From positions 44,105 through 108,104 of the forward strand of contig JBAMJV010009374.1 in NCBI GenBank assembly GCA_037951105.1: 64,000 nucleotides of DNA. The letters run 5' to 3'. A model generated the notes under the pieces. That model was not told the DNA's origin and did no database searches. It saw only the letters and a list, made by a program, of their open reading frames with translations. Numbering within the stretch: position 1 is the stretch's first letter; every line of letters starts with the position of its first letter. Of the stretch, positions 19,780-31,537 are shown one piece after another. The DNA is from Echinarachnius parma. Taxonomy: Eukaryota > Echinodermata > Echinoidea > Clypeasteroida > Echinarachniidae. Made by a program: the position numbers and the translations under genes.

Positions 19780-21290
19780 TTGACAAAAAAAGAATATCGT
19801 ATCATATATTCGACTAGATCACTGTCCTTTTCCCCAGAGTATAAACAGGGTATCTGCTCTCTGGACATCCGGACATCCGGATGGGTACTTGTATCCAAAG
19901 ACTCTGAACTAAGGCACAGCTTTGTATTTTTAATTGAAGAAATAGATATAAACTTATGTAAAAACCGTTATGTCAAATATCAAATTAATTTCAGGGGCTG
20001 TGCCTGGTCCCTTATTCTGGACATTTAAAAGTGAAAACAGTATTTAAAAAATAAAGCTTGACAGTACTAAACTGCTCAAATCCCAAAACGACAGGTCTGA
20101 AGCTTGAAGTTCTAAGTGGGGCCCGACACGTATCTGATGGTGGAGGAAAGATCGGGGAAAGGTCGCAACCTGTGTTTTGGTTCATGGTGAGTAAAGACCC
20201 AAGCATTCGTCAAATGGGACGGAGCAAAACACAACCGCGGGGTACTACTGTTAATCAAATCGCCCTCATGAATGTGTTTATTGTTGACGTTGCAGCTCAC
20301 CATTCTCACTGGACAATAATATTCAATCCATTGCAATTATTCAATGCAATTCTACATGTTCTATTCATAGATCAGAGGTCGCAGACATTTTTCAATTCAC
20401 AAACGATCTGTGTTATTTTAATCTAGATGATTTGTATAATTCGTTTTTGTTGTTTACATGTACAGTACTACTCAATCATTTGTTGTCATGTGTTTTACAC
20501 ACTTTCTCTTGCCTGATGTTATTGTATATATCTTTGTATATATATTTCATGTTGTTTGTTCAATTATTGTAAATACGCATATCTATGTTATTTGTAAAAA
20601 CAAATCAGTCAAGCAAAACTAAAAAGGACTTGTATGTACTACATGCAATATATGGGTTCACGTTTCACGTTCAAGTATACCTCCAAAGGCTAACTATAAC
20701 AATTAATTCAAACAGGTTACCAATTGGGAATTTGAAACTTGTATTGTTCAATACCTTTCAATTTGTAAAGAACATTTTATTATTCATAACTCAAATAATA
20801 CTGTGGATGTTCTTAATGATGTACATAGTTTAAAGCAGAATGATATCCTGTAATGTGACGTTTTATATGACAATGGCTTCCAATTTTTGGTAAAGCCTGA
20901 TTTTTGGTAAAACAAAATGTTGGTAATTAAAACTTGCATATCATCATTAAAAACGAATACTCTTAACACTGAACTTTGGAATGATGATAATGGGCGAATC
21001 AACCTGATAATGACAAATGCTTTATCATAATATTTTATTTGTGTAATGTCATATATTTGCCTTAACATTTTTTTTATATACGTATTTTATTAACTACTGT
21101 TCGGGGAACTATGCCTCTGCAAAGCCATTTGGCCTTCTTTCTGGTTATCTAACAAACTTAACAAGCAACAAATGAATTTAATTCAGTAAGAAGTGAACAC
21201 CACTGCCTTACGGATGTTAATTGGTTGGCGTCTACGATATGTAGTAGGGAAAACCAAAGAGTATTCGTTTTTAATATGTATATCATAAAG
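19780..21290. other. Region upstream of the first visible Ig exon, no exon recognised
   Basis: The signal-peptide exon of the fusion gene could be here on the minus strand, but no ATG plus hydrophobic run with a phase-1 donor was evident. The stretch 20040-20340 is less AT-rich and may be an old transposon piece. 20430-21070 is AT-rich with no coherent frame. Confidence 0.4.
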
Positions 21291-21294
21291 AACA

Positions 21295-21408
21295 TCCACG
21301 GTTTGTCTGCGGAAGAACTTTCATCTTCAGAACAATCTCAAACATCCCCTTTCTCTCAAAGGTAATTGAGAAATCGGTAGTCTCGCAACTTCAATCATAT
21401 ATTATTGT
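21295..21408 (+). mobile_element. LINE reverse-transcriptase fragment
   Basis: Plus-strand reading gives SNIPFLSKVIEKSVVSQLQS, the classic CR1-like RT block ('NYRPVSNLPFLSKVIEK'). The same segment occurs at about 30300-30410 with frame damage. It is an isolated piece just upstream of the BEL remnant. Confidence 0.6.
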
Positions 21409-22309
21409 TCGCTAGTTTCTTCTCGAAGCCAAGACTGAAGCACGAAACCTGGGGGTAATTTTCGTGGAACACGCCAGCATAAAATCCCATGTATGGCAAA
21501 TGTATAACATGTGTAAACTGTATACTCACATATATGATAGTACAATTTCCTTACCGGAGATATCTGTCAAATAATGTGTATGTCATTACATACATAATTG
21601 ATGCTTGATGCTTGAGTTTGCATAAAGTTTAAAGAAACAGTAAAGTAAAATGTATAATGCAAAATAAGACATTTTATGATAAAAATGGATGAGAAATGTG
21701 AGCATTTTTGTGTGAATGACAGGTCAAGATTATGCCTTTATTATTGAGTTTCTTGACTACAATAAAGTCATTCAAGCTCGCTAAATATGGTCACATGTTA
21801 TGTTAAACCGTGTTAAATCTGACTTAGACAAGATAAAGATGATTCAAGTTTAATTGTGTGTTAGCTATGACATTCTACACGAAGTTCAAAGAGATGTGTC
21901 AAGTGTCTGATTTATGATGTAAGATTTACAAACATAGCTCTAGCTATAGCTATAGCTCTTTAATAATATTGTGAAACTGTTATGCTTTATCATGTACAGT
22001 TTTCACGGAGTAAGTGATCGACGAACGGAATAGAGCAGTGGAAGGTGTTAAGATAATGGAATTCGTTCATCAAAGACAGAGTGCATTCCCCTCGATGGTT
22101 TGACTCTGAAATAAACTGACACTCCCGTAAAAACCTGCGTCATTGTAATTTTTCCAACCTGTCGCCTCACAAGCAGCCACAGTGAAAACTCTAGTGCTCA
22201 GCAAAAACTACAACGTTTCCTGAGTGAGACCTCTGCTCTACAAGTCAGCTCTCAATGATAAAGAGGCATCGTTTGATATACAACCTCCCCTACAAACCAA
22301 TCAGACGAG

Positions 22310-24162
22310 ATGTCAGAAGGAGAGGAAAAAGCAGAGGGTCAATCAAGATCAACAAGAGATGCAGTTCCAACCAAGAAGGCGTTGGAATACCAGCTCGGCG
22401 TTGCGACCATGAACTGGAAAGGTGCAGTCAGAACATGGCAGAGAACAGCCCACAAGTTAAGAAAGCTGTTAAGTGATGAAAACCCAGAATCATCACCAAT
22501 AAGGGATGGCCGCGACAGCACCCAACAAGCTATCTATACGGCCATCGCAGCTCAAGAAAGGCTGACGGACGCCATGGCTGCCTTATCAGAAGAGGACAAC
22601 AGCGAAGACAAGCTGGAAGCGATGGAGGAAGAGCATTCCAGCTTGATGTCAGAAGTTATGAAGATATTGGTTCTCTTACGTGGTGATGTAGCGTCAAACT
22701 GAAAGGCCTAATCGCGACAAGTGCAGAAAGTGGGTGGACGATGGACTGCCAGCTACCACCAACAAAGATGACGCTTCAGATCCAAGGGCAGAAGCAAATC
22801 CCAATCCAGACGAAGCAGTGCTCAGATACCTTTCCATGAGCAGGCTGCCCACACTGGAGCCAGGTATCTTTGGGGGCGATCCTCTTGAGTTCACTTCGTG
22901 GAAACGCAGTTATGACACACTCATAGAGCACCGGGGCATTCCGTCGCAGGAGAAGTTCGACTTTCTTCTGAAATATCTCCGAGGAGAACCAAAGGAACTG
23001 ATTCAAGGGTATGCCATGCTGGCAGATGATGGAGCATACAAAGAAGCTATCAACAGCTTACAAGAGAGGTATGGTAACCCATTCATTGTCACCAACGCCT
23101 TCAGAGATCGTCTCGATGCCTGGCCAAAGATCAACACGAAGGACGCACAAGGTCTACGTCGACTGGCTGACTTCCTGAGACAGTGCGATACAGCATCGCG
23201 ATCCGTCCATCACCTTCGTCATTTGGATGATGAACGAGAGAACCAGAAGTTGATGGCCAAACTACTGGACTGTTTGGTGGCGAGATGGGGGCGGACTGTT
23301 GCAAAGTACAGGCAAGACACAGATGCCTCTCCCTTATTGTGCACCTTCGCAAGATTCATAAATGATGAAGCAACCATCACCTGCGATCCAGTCACATCAT
23401 TTCAGGTGTCAAATGAAACGAAGCTGCCTTCAGCAAGGACGTTTGGGACTGATGCTAAAGTGAGCAACAACAAGCCGTCATGCAGCTTTTGCAAGGGAAC
23501 CCATGGACTTGGGGACTGCTCCACCTTCAAGGCAGAAACGTTGGACAGTCGCAAGGAGTTCGTAAGAAAACTAAGACTGTGCTTTGGCTGTCTCAAGTTT
23601 GGAAACGTGTCTAAAGAATGCAGAAGACGATCCACATGCTAATCATGTAACAAGAAGTATCCCACGATACTGCATGATGATAGCTGGAAACCCAAAGAAC
23701 AGCAGAAGGGTGCCAAAGGTCTTGAAGAAATGCAGTCTAGCTCGCATGCATCAGCCAACAAATTTGACAACAAGTTGAAGACTTCTTCAATAGTTCCAGT
23801 TTGGTTGTCCCATGATTCGGCTCGAGAGCAGAGGCTGGTGTACGCCATGCTGGACACACAGTCTGACACCACCGTCATACTGGACAAGACAAAGCAGGAA
23901 ATGGGAATCCAGGGTAAAGAAGACAACCTCCTACTTTCTACGATGACTCGAGCTGACGAGAGGGTGAGGAGTGAGAAGATTACTGGTTTGAAGGGCTTAC
24001 AACGATACCAAGGAGATCAGCTTGTCGCCCACATACACCCGCAGGATCATGCCTGCCAACCGTGCCCACATTCCCACGCCAGATGTGGCTAGATCATACC
24101 CTCATCTGACTAAGATTGCAGAGTACATGATGCCACTTCAAGAATGTGAAATCGCCCTCTTG
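22310..24162 (+). pseudogene. BEL/Pao gag and protease, frameshifted
   Basis: It begins MSEGEEKAEGQ (22310-22702), shifts frame, then reads through the DUF1759-type gag core (GGDPLEFTSWKRSYDTLIEH, NSLQERYGNPFIV) to zinc-knuckle-like cysteines (CSFCKGTHGLGDC, CFGCLKFG). A TAA at 23640 interrupts the knuckle region. The protease follows in frame (LVYAMLDTQSDTTVILD; the expected catalytic Asp is in LDTQSDT). Another shift near 24030 precedes PLQECEIALL, where the LINE insertion begins. Multiple lesions mean it cannot make a working polyprotein. Confidence 0.75.
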
Positions 24163-24735
24163 AGATAGATAGATAGATAGTTTATTTCAAAAATCATGAT
24201 TCGCGGCATAGCCGAATTGTACATGATAAAAATACATTTAAAAACATCAAAATGGACAAAGTGCATCTTTTACAAAACAAAGTACATAAATAAGCAAATT
24301 CAAAATCATGTCAAAATAATATACATTTGATAAACGCAAAATTTCTAACATTGACAATAGTAGTGGTAGGTAGTAAGAATATAAATACATACTACATCTA
24401 TAATCAGGTGGGATAGAGAGAAAATGAGGAATATTAGAAGAAGAAAGAGATGAAGAGAGGAGGGGGAAATAAGGGACGACGAAAAAAAGAAGAAAAGAAA
24501 GGCTTAAAGGACGAAGAGGGTGAAGAGGAAGAAGAAGAAGAAGAAGAAGAAAAAGAAGGGGGAGAGAAGGATAAGAAAAGAGAAATGGAAAAGGAGAAGA
24601 AGTAATAGGGGTATAGTGCATAGATTAAAATAAGAAGTATTTTTTCTGAAAATCCTAGTCAAGTAGGTCATTCATAGTAAGTTATATGATTTCAAGAGGA
24701 TAATTGTATTATGTGCCTAACCAAATAAACAAATC
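24163..24735 (-). mobile_element. Minus-strand LINE 3' end with GATA tail
   Basis: A (GATA)n run at 24166-24181 is followed on the plus strand by TTTATTTC, the inverse of a LINE 3' end. The same arrangement occurs at 37456, where a reverse transcriptase follows further upstream on the minus strand. The insert splits the BEL protease region. The A/G-rich stretch at 24410-24605 is part of it. Its 5' end is truncated. Confidence 0.5.
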
Positions 24736-24745
24736 ATTGGGTATG

Positions 24746-25505
24746 TGTTGTGTGTTGTGTTGATGTTATACATGTAGTCTGGAAAGAAACAAGCAACCAA
24801 CGTGTATACTTACTTTGAGGTTAAAAGTTACCAAGAAAAGTTCATGCTTTATTAGATTTTGTGGACATAAATGTTATGCTTTAAGTTACACTTTCAGTAT
24901 GTTCATGCAAGTACAAGTTTAGCAAGTACTGAATTTTGGTTTTGAAGAAACAAACAGTTATTCTTATTGTTATACATTTAGTTACTTGAACTAGAATATA
25001 TTATTGTATGTGAAAGAAATACTATGTAAGTTATGTTTGAAACACAAGTACATGCTAAATGATGTAACTCATTGACACTTCATAATTATGAAATTATTAC
25101 TGAGCTAATTACCACAATATCCGTGATTAATTTATTGCTATATTACTTACGCCTTAAACATACAGGCTTTACTCTGCTTGAATATGAAAATGCAACTCTG
25201 GAAAAGTACAAATGAGTATTATGATATTCTTGCTTTAATTATTGCTACAACCATTTACACTTATCGGTATACCTTTTAAAGTAATGATTGCACATGTTTT
25301 GAAATGTACAGTTATGCATGTAACTTTAAAAGGAGAGCGGGAAATGTTGTGTTGATGTTATACATGTAGTCTGGAAAGAGACTAGCAACCAAGAGTCTGA
25401 AGTGCAGACTAAGAGAAGTTTCGAGAATAAAGTTATCTCTAGATGACCTGAATTTCTAGTGTCAAAATGCATCCTTATTTCATGCTTGCTACTGAGGATA
25501 CAACA
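24746..25505. mobile_element. Solo LTR, 760 bp, with GTATG target duplication
   Basis: It starts TGTTG and ends CAACA, with GTATG at 24741-24745 and again at 25506-25510. The first 45 bases (TTGATGTTATACATGTAGTC and on) are duplicated near the other end at 25346, and AATAAAG at 25427 is a likely poly(A) signal. A 5-bp duplication and TG..CA ends fit a Gypsy or BEL LTR left after recombination. Confidence 0.8.
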
Positions 25506-26465
25506 GTATGACTGTGCAAGCGCTCTAGCTCCTCGTGTTGTGATTCTCTCCCCAGACGAAGAAGAACCCGTCGGGATGCAAACCAATTCGGGTTGGAGTA
25601 TCATCGGCACAGCGGACTCCAAGTATTAAGGCAGTGCAGAAGATCCTATAGGACTTAGTCACAGAATTCTGGCCTTCGAAATTCCCACTGAATTACAGGG
25701 TGTTAACCAACGTCAGAAGTCGAATGCAGTGTTCTCTCAGTCGATCACCGCAAAGGAATATATCACCCCGAGCCACATCGTGAAACCGATGGAAGTAGGT
25801 TTCAATGGCGACTTGAACAAGAGGCCATATTCATAGCATGATAAGAAGTTTGTGAAAGTAATCGAGACGAAACCCAGAGGTGAAGAAATCTTGTGTGTCA
25901 GCCACGCATGCAGAGTCTATGTTTGACTTGGAGCGACTGGAGAGGTTTCCGTCCTGTCAAGCAAAGAGAGCGGTAGCGAACTGTAAGGGATTCAAAGCCC
26001 AAATGAGAAGAAGGTGCAAACTGCATTCACAGTCTGCAGTCAAACCACTGTGTGTTGAAGATTTGAACCAAGCCCAAAATGACATCGTGAGGTGGGTTCA
26101 AGAACATTCCTTTCCAGAGGAAATGAAGAGGCTGCAAGATGCACCCAGTTCACCTAGAAGAAAAAACACCAGAGCCAGGAGCATAAAGAAAGCCAGTCGC
26201 CTGATGTCTGATCTACCAGACGGGTTAGACCAGCTCCACCATTCAGCTACGCCAGGAAGCGATGGAGAAGAGTCCAACATGAAGCAAATGAGTTCTGGTG
26301 TCGATGGAGGAAGAAATTCCTTAGCCAACTACAGCCGCTGGGAAGAATCGCTGAAGTGTTCGCGTCCGACGATGGCCATGTCCGCAAGGTCAAGATCGCA
26401 GTGGGTGACACAGAACTAAATAGACAGGAAAGCGAACCTCTCAACTGTCTTACCTTTACCGCCCA
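25506..26465 (+). pseudogene. BEL/Pao pol remnant after internal deletion
   Basis: Directly after the solo LTR the frame reads YDCASALAPRVVILSPDEEE and stops after IIGTADSKY. Later pieces are HRILAFEIPTELQG (start of RT region) and, at 25880-26419, RAVANCKGF and PLCVEDLNQAQNDIVRWVQE (the stretch before integrase). Near 26325, in another frame, come RWKKEF and GRIAEVFASDDGHVRKVKIA, the C-terminal domain of BEL integrases. The order is right but several kilobases are missing. Confidence 0.65.
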
Positions 26466-27219
26466 ATTCAGAAATTGGTTCTATTAGTTTAGCAAGAAGA
26501 CCAAGTGTAATTCCCAGCCAAGGGTCCAAGAACATTATTGAAACGATAAAGGGAAATTCACAGTTGCACAGTTAAATTATGAGATTTTGAACTCATTAAA
26601 ATAACCTAATTTAAACTCTTAGGAAACTGGAGGTTAAAGTGATCCAGGTAAAGTGTCTAACTCCACGAAAAATACTTCCTCGTTTCTCTTCTGCCGTGTT
26701 CTTTAGCTTATGGTAAGAGAAGAATAAAATAGGGTTCGATCCTTTCAAATGTCCCTTTAGTATGAAGATAATTATCATTGAAAATCATTATTTCAAAAGC
26801 GTTAGCTAACGGTTTTGATAGAAAGTACAATTGTCGTAGCTGAACATGTCCGGCCAGCGTGCGTGGGAAATCTTCCCGACCCACTGAACTTTGAGCCGAG
26901 CGTGCGCAAATTCCATGAATTCCGTACCGCCTGAATACACGGGTGCGGATATCGTCAAGATCAAACGGATGATTATTACTGCGACAAATCTACAACAGAC
27001 CATTAGTATTCGGTGATAAAATATGAACTCAATATTCGTTTTTTTCACTAGGTAAACAGTGTTCGTTTTCTTTCAAACTTTCACAAATCTTTGTATTTTA
27101 CAATGATATTGATATAGGATTGAAGTCTTAAATGTCATTTTGTGCAATATCTGACACTTTACACGGATCACTTTAATGGAATTTTTATTTATGGCAGAAA
27201 GTCATAATCTAGATATTTA

Positions 27220-27680
27220 CGGACTTTGTTAAGACTAATTATCCTGAAATAGAGTCTGGTAGAAAGACTAATTATATTGCAATAGAGTTTGGTAGAAAGA
27301 CTATTATATAATTTGAGGTGTCGCAAATCACCTGCAGATGGACTTTAGTACAAACAGGAAATATTTCTTATTTCCCATGAACATTCGCGTTTAAGGTCTG
27401 AGAAAAAGACTAGCACACAGAACATTTATATGTGCGGTCTGAAAGCAAGACTAACTTGAACTGTTCTTAGTAAATATTCAAAATGAATGAAGAACGCCAA
27501 TAAACTTAAAACAACAACAACAACAACATAGTCTGATGGACTTTTAATCTTGTAAAAGACTAATTAAATGTATTTGGTAGAGTCTGAAATCAGATAAAAT
27601 AAATTGTAGTAAAGGATTGAATTGAGACTAGTCGAGTGTAATCTTTGTTAAAGCCTGAACTTAAGACTATCAATCGCTAG
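27220..27680. repeat. Irregular array of GTCTG...AAGACTA mini-hairpins
   Basis: At least eight copies of a GTCTG-type arm followed, after a 5-12 base loop, by AAGACTA occur at about 27224, 27252, 27286, 27396, 27438, 27531, 27582 and 27650. The first units are 33-36 bp tandem copies (AGAGTCTGGTAGAAAGACTA); later ones are spaced irregularly. No coding frame spans them. Origin unknown. Confidence 0.5.
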
Positions 27681-28089
27681 CTGTCAATATTAGACAGGTC
27701 TTGTTCACGAAGTAATGAAAACATTGCATTTATTCTTTTATGAATTAATATGCACAATATTTGTTATAAGAATGTGTATGATCAATTTATAGCATTTTGG
27801 GGGATATACCACAAAATGGGCTAATGAAAGAAAGATAAATTTATTTTGCATTAAATAATAGATTCCCTTTGTTTGAAATTAGATGGGTATTTCTTGGAAG
27901 AAACAGTTTGTTAGTAATGATTCAGGCAATCATTTTTCGGACAAGTTTGAGCTCCATGCTATAAGTTGATCATTGATTGTACTGTAAAGTTTACTTTGCA
28001 TGTATATTGACATTCTTATGCCTGGTTAGGTACTTGGAAAGTATTCAGACAGAACTGCATACAAATGCTTATAATTATTGTAATGGTAG

Positions 28090-29071
28090 TATAGTGACCA
28101 GCTGAAAGCAAACCCTACCAAGACCCATGTTTGCTTATTCCATCTACGCAACCGCGAGGCTGGGAGGAAACTATCACTCACATGGAATGGAACTCCCCTT
28201 GACCACTGCGAGCATCCAGTGTACCTTGGCGTTACCCTTGATCGGACACTTTCATTCAAGCAGCATATCGTAAAGGTGAAGGGGAAAGTGTGGACCAGGA
28301 ACAACCTCTTCCGGAAACTGGCAAACTCCTCCTGGCGTGCCAGTGCATCTACACTACGGGCAACAGCTCTTGCGCTATGTTATCCTGCTGCGGAGTATGC
28401 GTGCCCAGTCTGGGAAAGATCCTCGCACCCGAAGAAACTTGACCCAACTCTCAACGATAGCTGCAGAGCAATCTCTGGTTGTCTAAAGCCGACAAATGTA
28501 AACAGCCTATATGTCCTGTCCGGCATTGCTCCACCTGATATACGCCGGTCAGTAGACAGTAGCGTGGAGCATCTCAGACAAAGTCAGGATAGCCGCCATC
28601 CATGCTATGACATCCAACCATCCCAGAAACGGCTCAAATCAAGGGAAAGCTTCCTACACTCTGTCCAACCGCTGACCGAATCCCCTCAGGTGGCCAGATG
28701 TAGACTATGGGAGGAGAGGCGCAGCATTAACCACCACCATGACAAGCTACATCTTCCTACTAAGGAGCAGTTACCCCCAGGACACAAGAAAGACTGGAAG
28801 ACATGGAAGTCCCTCAACCGACTTCGCACAGAGATGGGTCGATGCAAAGTCAACATGAAAAAGTGGGGATATACAGATGATGACAACATTAACTGCGACT
28901 GTGGCACATCACAAACCATGCAACACCTCCTTCAATGTCCTAACCTTGAGGAACAGTGTAGTCAAGAAGATCTGATGGCTGCAAATGAGAAGGCCCTGCG
29001 ATGTGCAAAGTCATGGCCAAATATCTAATATTCTGGACTTGTGTAGATGTCGGATACGAAAGAAGAAGAAG
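28090..29071 (+). mobile_element. 5'-truncated LINE, C-terminal part of ORF2 with GAA tail
   Basis: One open frame to the stop at 29028 encodes DQLKANPTKTHVCLFHLRNR, then HPVYLGVTLDRTLSFKQHI and YACPVWERSSHPKKLD, the RT thumb and C-terminal region of jockey/CR1-type LINEs. The end has NCDCGTSQTMQHLLQCPNL, a Cys/His pattern typical of LINE C termini. The short 3' UTR ends in GAAGAAGAAG. The frame is intact, so the copy is fairly young, but everything upstream of the RT palm is absent. Confidence 0.75.
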
Positions 29072-29074
29072 TGA

Positions 29075-30180
29075 CAAAGTTTTACAAGTCACTGGATATG
29101 CCAACGCATTGGATTTTAAATGGTATATTTTAGTGTATGTGAACCATCCACTTCATGTTCATCGCATTTAGTCCGCTATCGCGGGAACTTAAAGGCACAT
29201 GATAACTTAATTTTACAACTCGTACTGTTTGGTAAATTAGTATCTAATTTAAAGGAGCCATGTGAAAGTTGTAAGTTTGCATTTGCCAGTAAAAGTCAAT
29301 TTATTTAGTATTTATTTATTTATCTTGACACTGTAATAATTGAGCCAACAGAGGGCGTTTGGTCCTAGATAATATGTTGACAGTTTATGTTTACATACAT
29401 AATTGATGCTTGAGTTTGCATAAAGTTTAAAGAAACAGTAAAGTAAAATGTATGATGCAAAATAACACATTTTCTGATGAAAAGTTATAATGTTTCGGAT
29501 GGATTTTGTATCATTTTATTGCAATCTAAACAAATTAATACATTAACAACTCATATGCGCATGTATTTTTTTTTGTATTGGTTTGGTTTTGTATTGATTT
29601 ATTACATTAAATAGTCGGTGTCATTGTATAATGCTCTTAATAGGTATTTCGAATCGAATTAAGTTTTTAAAGATCACAATATAGCCTGTTATTAATTCTT
29701 AAAAGAGTTATTTGCATTGCATACATAATCACTGTATTCGAAATTTCACGTCCATGGGTGACGCATCACGTTGTAACGACGTGTGACACAGTAACCAAAG
29801 ATGCAATATGCTCAATTTTGGTATCAAACGATGCGCAGGACTTTAGGGAAGACCTCCATGAAAAAAACAATCTGGAATCAGTAGTGCATTGTGGTGTAAT
29901 TGTGTAAGATGTATGACTGGGGTATGCATGACCCCTAAGGCTATAACACTATTTAGTGCATAAGGTGTGGTTTTCTTGAAACTCATCCTGTGGACTTCCA
30001 GTAGCTAGTTCGCGAGTTTAACCACCTAGGTTGTGATCCTAGAAGGTCCTAGAAGTCATTTCTGGTGGCCAACCTTTTACAACAGGCAAAAGCTGATATC
30101 CTAAAAAAAATGGTGGTTTGCCCCCTGGGTAATTATCATCACACATTTAATCAAACATAATAATAATGAATGTTAACGAC
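29075..30180. other. Intergenic, no gene seen
   Basis: Contains a copy (29391-29490) of a dispersed repeat also present at 21590-21690 (shared TGCATAAAGTTTAAAGAAAC). Otherwise nothing recognised. Confidence 0.5.
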
Positions 30181-30184
30181 ACAT

Positions 30185-30665
30185 TTGGCTTAATTTCGGG
30201 TCGTTCGACATCAAAAAGCTCGTCAATCTAAGCCTAGTAACAGGTGAAGTTCCCTCATCCCTCAAGGAAGCTCTAATAGTACCCAAGCTGAAAAACCCGG
30301 TTTGTCTGCGTCTTCAGAACTTTCATCTTCAGAACAATCTCAAACATTCCCTTTCTCTCATAGGTAATTGAGAAATCGGTAGTCTTGCAACTTTAATCAT
30401 ATATATCTAGAAGATAACAATCTACAGTCGACAACGCAATCGGCATATCAGAGAAACCACAGCGTCGAGGGTGCCCTTCTCTATGTCCACAACGAGTGTC
30501 TTCGTGCGCTGCATGCACATGAAGAGGTGATCCTCTTCCTTCTGGATTTGACAGCGGCGTTTGACACCGTGGACCGTGGCATACTGCTCCATCGGCTCCA
30601 GGATCACTTTGGAATATCAGGAACTGTCCTTCAATGGATAAGGTCAGACTTGACTGTGGAATCAA
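30185..30665 (+). mobile_element. LINE reverse-transcriptase fragment with frameshifts
   Basis: In order on the plus strand: VNLSLVTGEVPSSLKEALIV, then a damaged stretch that in another frame gives VIEKSVVLQL, then NNLQSTTQSAYQRNHSVEGA and VILFLLDLTAAFDTVDRGIL. These are the RT finger and palm blocks of CR1-like elements, with the first catalytic Asp in LDLTAAFDT. The copy ends near FGISGTVLQWIR. Confidence 0.75.
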
Positions 30666-30669
30666 CTCA

Positions 30670-31537
30670 TGTTATATCAAGTTATATAGAAGAATGACAC
30701 CGTTTACCTAAAGAGACAATGTAAACATTATGTCCGATGTTATGACCAACTGCACAAGCTTTCCAGAATGTGTTTCTGTTCAATCATAAATATCTTATTA
30801 ACTAGGGAGACATTTGAAAAAATCCTGCCACAAAAGCCAAACTACATGGCTCAAACAAGGAAATGTTTGAAGATCCAAGTGATTTTGGTTAAATTTTACA
30901 AAGTTAATGTTTTAATTATCACTTTGAATTGATATATGTGAATTCAACTCATGTCGTGACAACTGGGGTTGAACAAGGAAGTACACATGTTAATCAAGGA
31001 GGCAAACATTAATCACGAGTACTTTCAAAAGATGCTCACAATCTGACTATAGTCCTTAACGTTATGAAACTAACACGTGCAAATGACGAGTACTTTCAAG
31101 AGATGCTCACAATTTGTCAATGATCCTTAACGTTATGAAACCAACATGTGCAAAGGAGGCGGAATAAATCAACGACATATATAAGTACCAATAAATTGAA
31201 TGCATAGGTAAACATACAATCACACATGAAATGAAGGGATTGGTTTCAAAGATATGAAAGTGAACCCCATCAATCACGAACTAAAGGAGATTCCGTGAAT
31301 AAACCTTCGAAAGGGGAGTCGATGCATTTCGTATACTTGTAAGCTTGCAAAACTAAGACAAACTTGTTATATATGTCTACATTTCCGCGCTTTTATTCAT
31401 TATGCGGCTACATAACTGTATCACCACACAGAACATGTAATACGTTGTCACGACGTTTCTGACAATAATCATTTCATCAAACAAATGTTAAGCCACTGGA
31501 CAAAAACGTCCTCCCTACAAAGTACAAGGAAAGAAGG
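30670..31537. other. 5' flank of the 31538 receptor gene
   Basis: AT-rich. A near-tandem repeat of GAGTACTTTCAA(A/G)AGATGCTCACAA with CCTTAACGTTATGAAAC occurs at 31016-31077 and 31088-31142. No TATA box or promoter element stands out with confidence; whether the tandem repeat has regulatory value is unknown. Confidence 0.4.

Larger units (their letters stand above)
22100..26465 (+). mobile_element. Decayed BEL/Pao LTR retrotransposon, internally deleted and interrupted
   Basis: Gag and protease pieces (22310-24162) and pol-end pieces (25506-26465) are on the plus strand. The middle of pol (most RT, RNase H and integrase) is missing. Two later insertions separate the halves: a LINE (24163-24735) and a solo LTR (24746-25505). 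The AATAAA at about 22109 probably belongs to the 5' LTR; a matching 3' LTR was not found. Confidence 0.7.

Noticed and set aside
20012..20426. Overlapping frames on both strands as a first exon of the receptor
   Set aside because: No signal-peptide-like hydrophobic run with a phase-1 donor; likely an old transposon piece.
26806..27048. Minus-strand 80-codon frame as a gene
   Set aside because: No family motif, no splice context, and the area matches a dispersed repeat also near 51480-51720.
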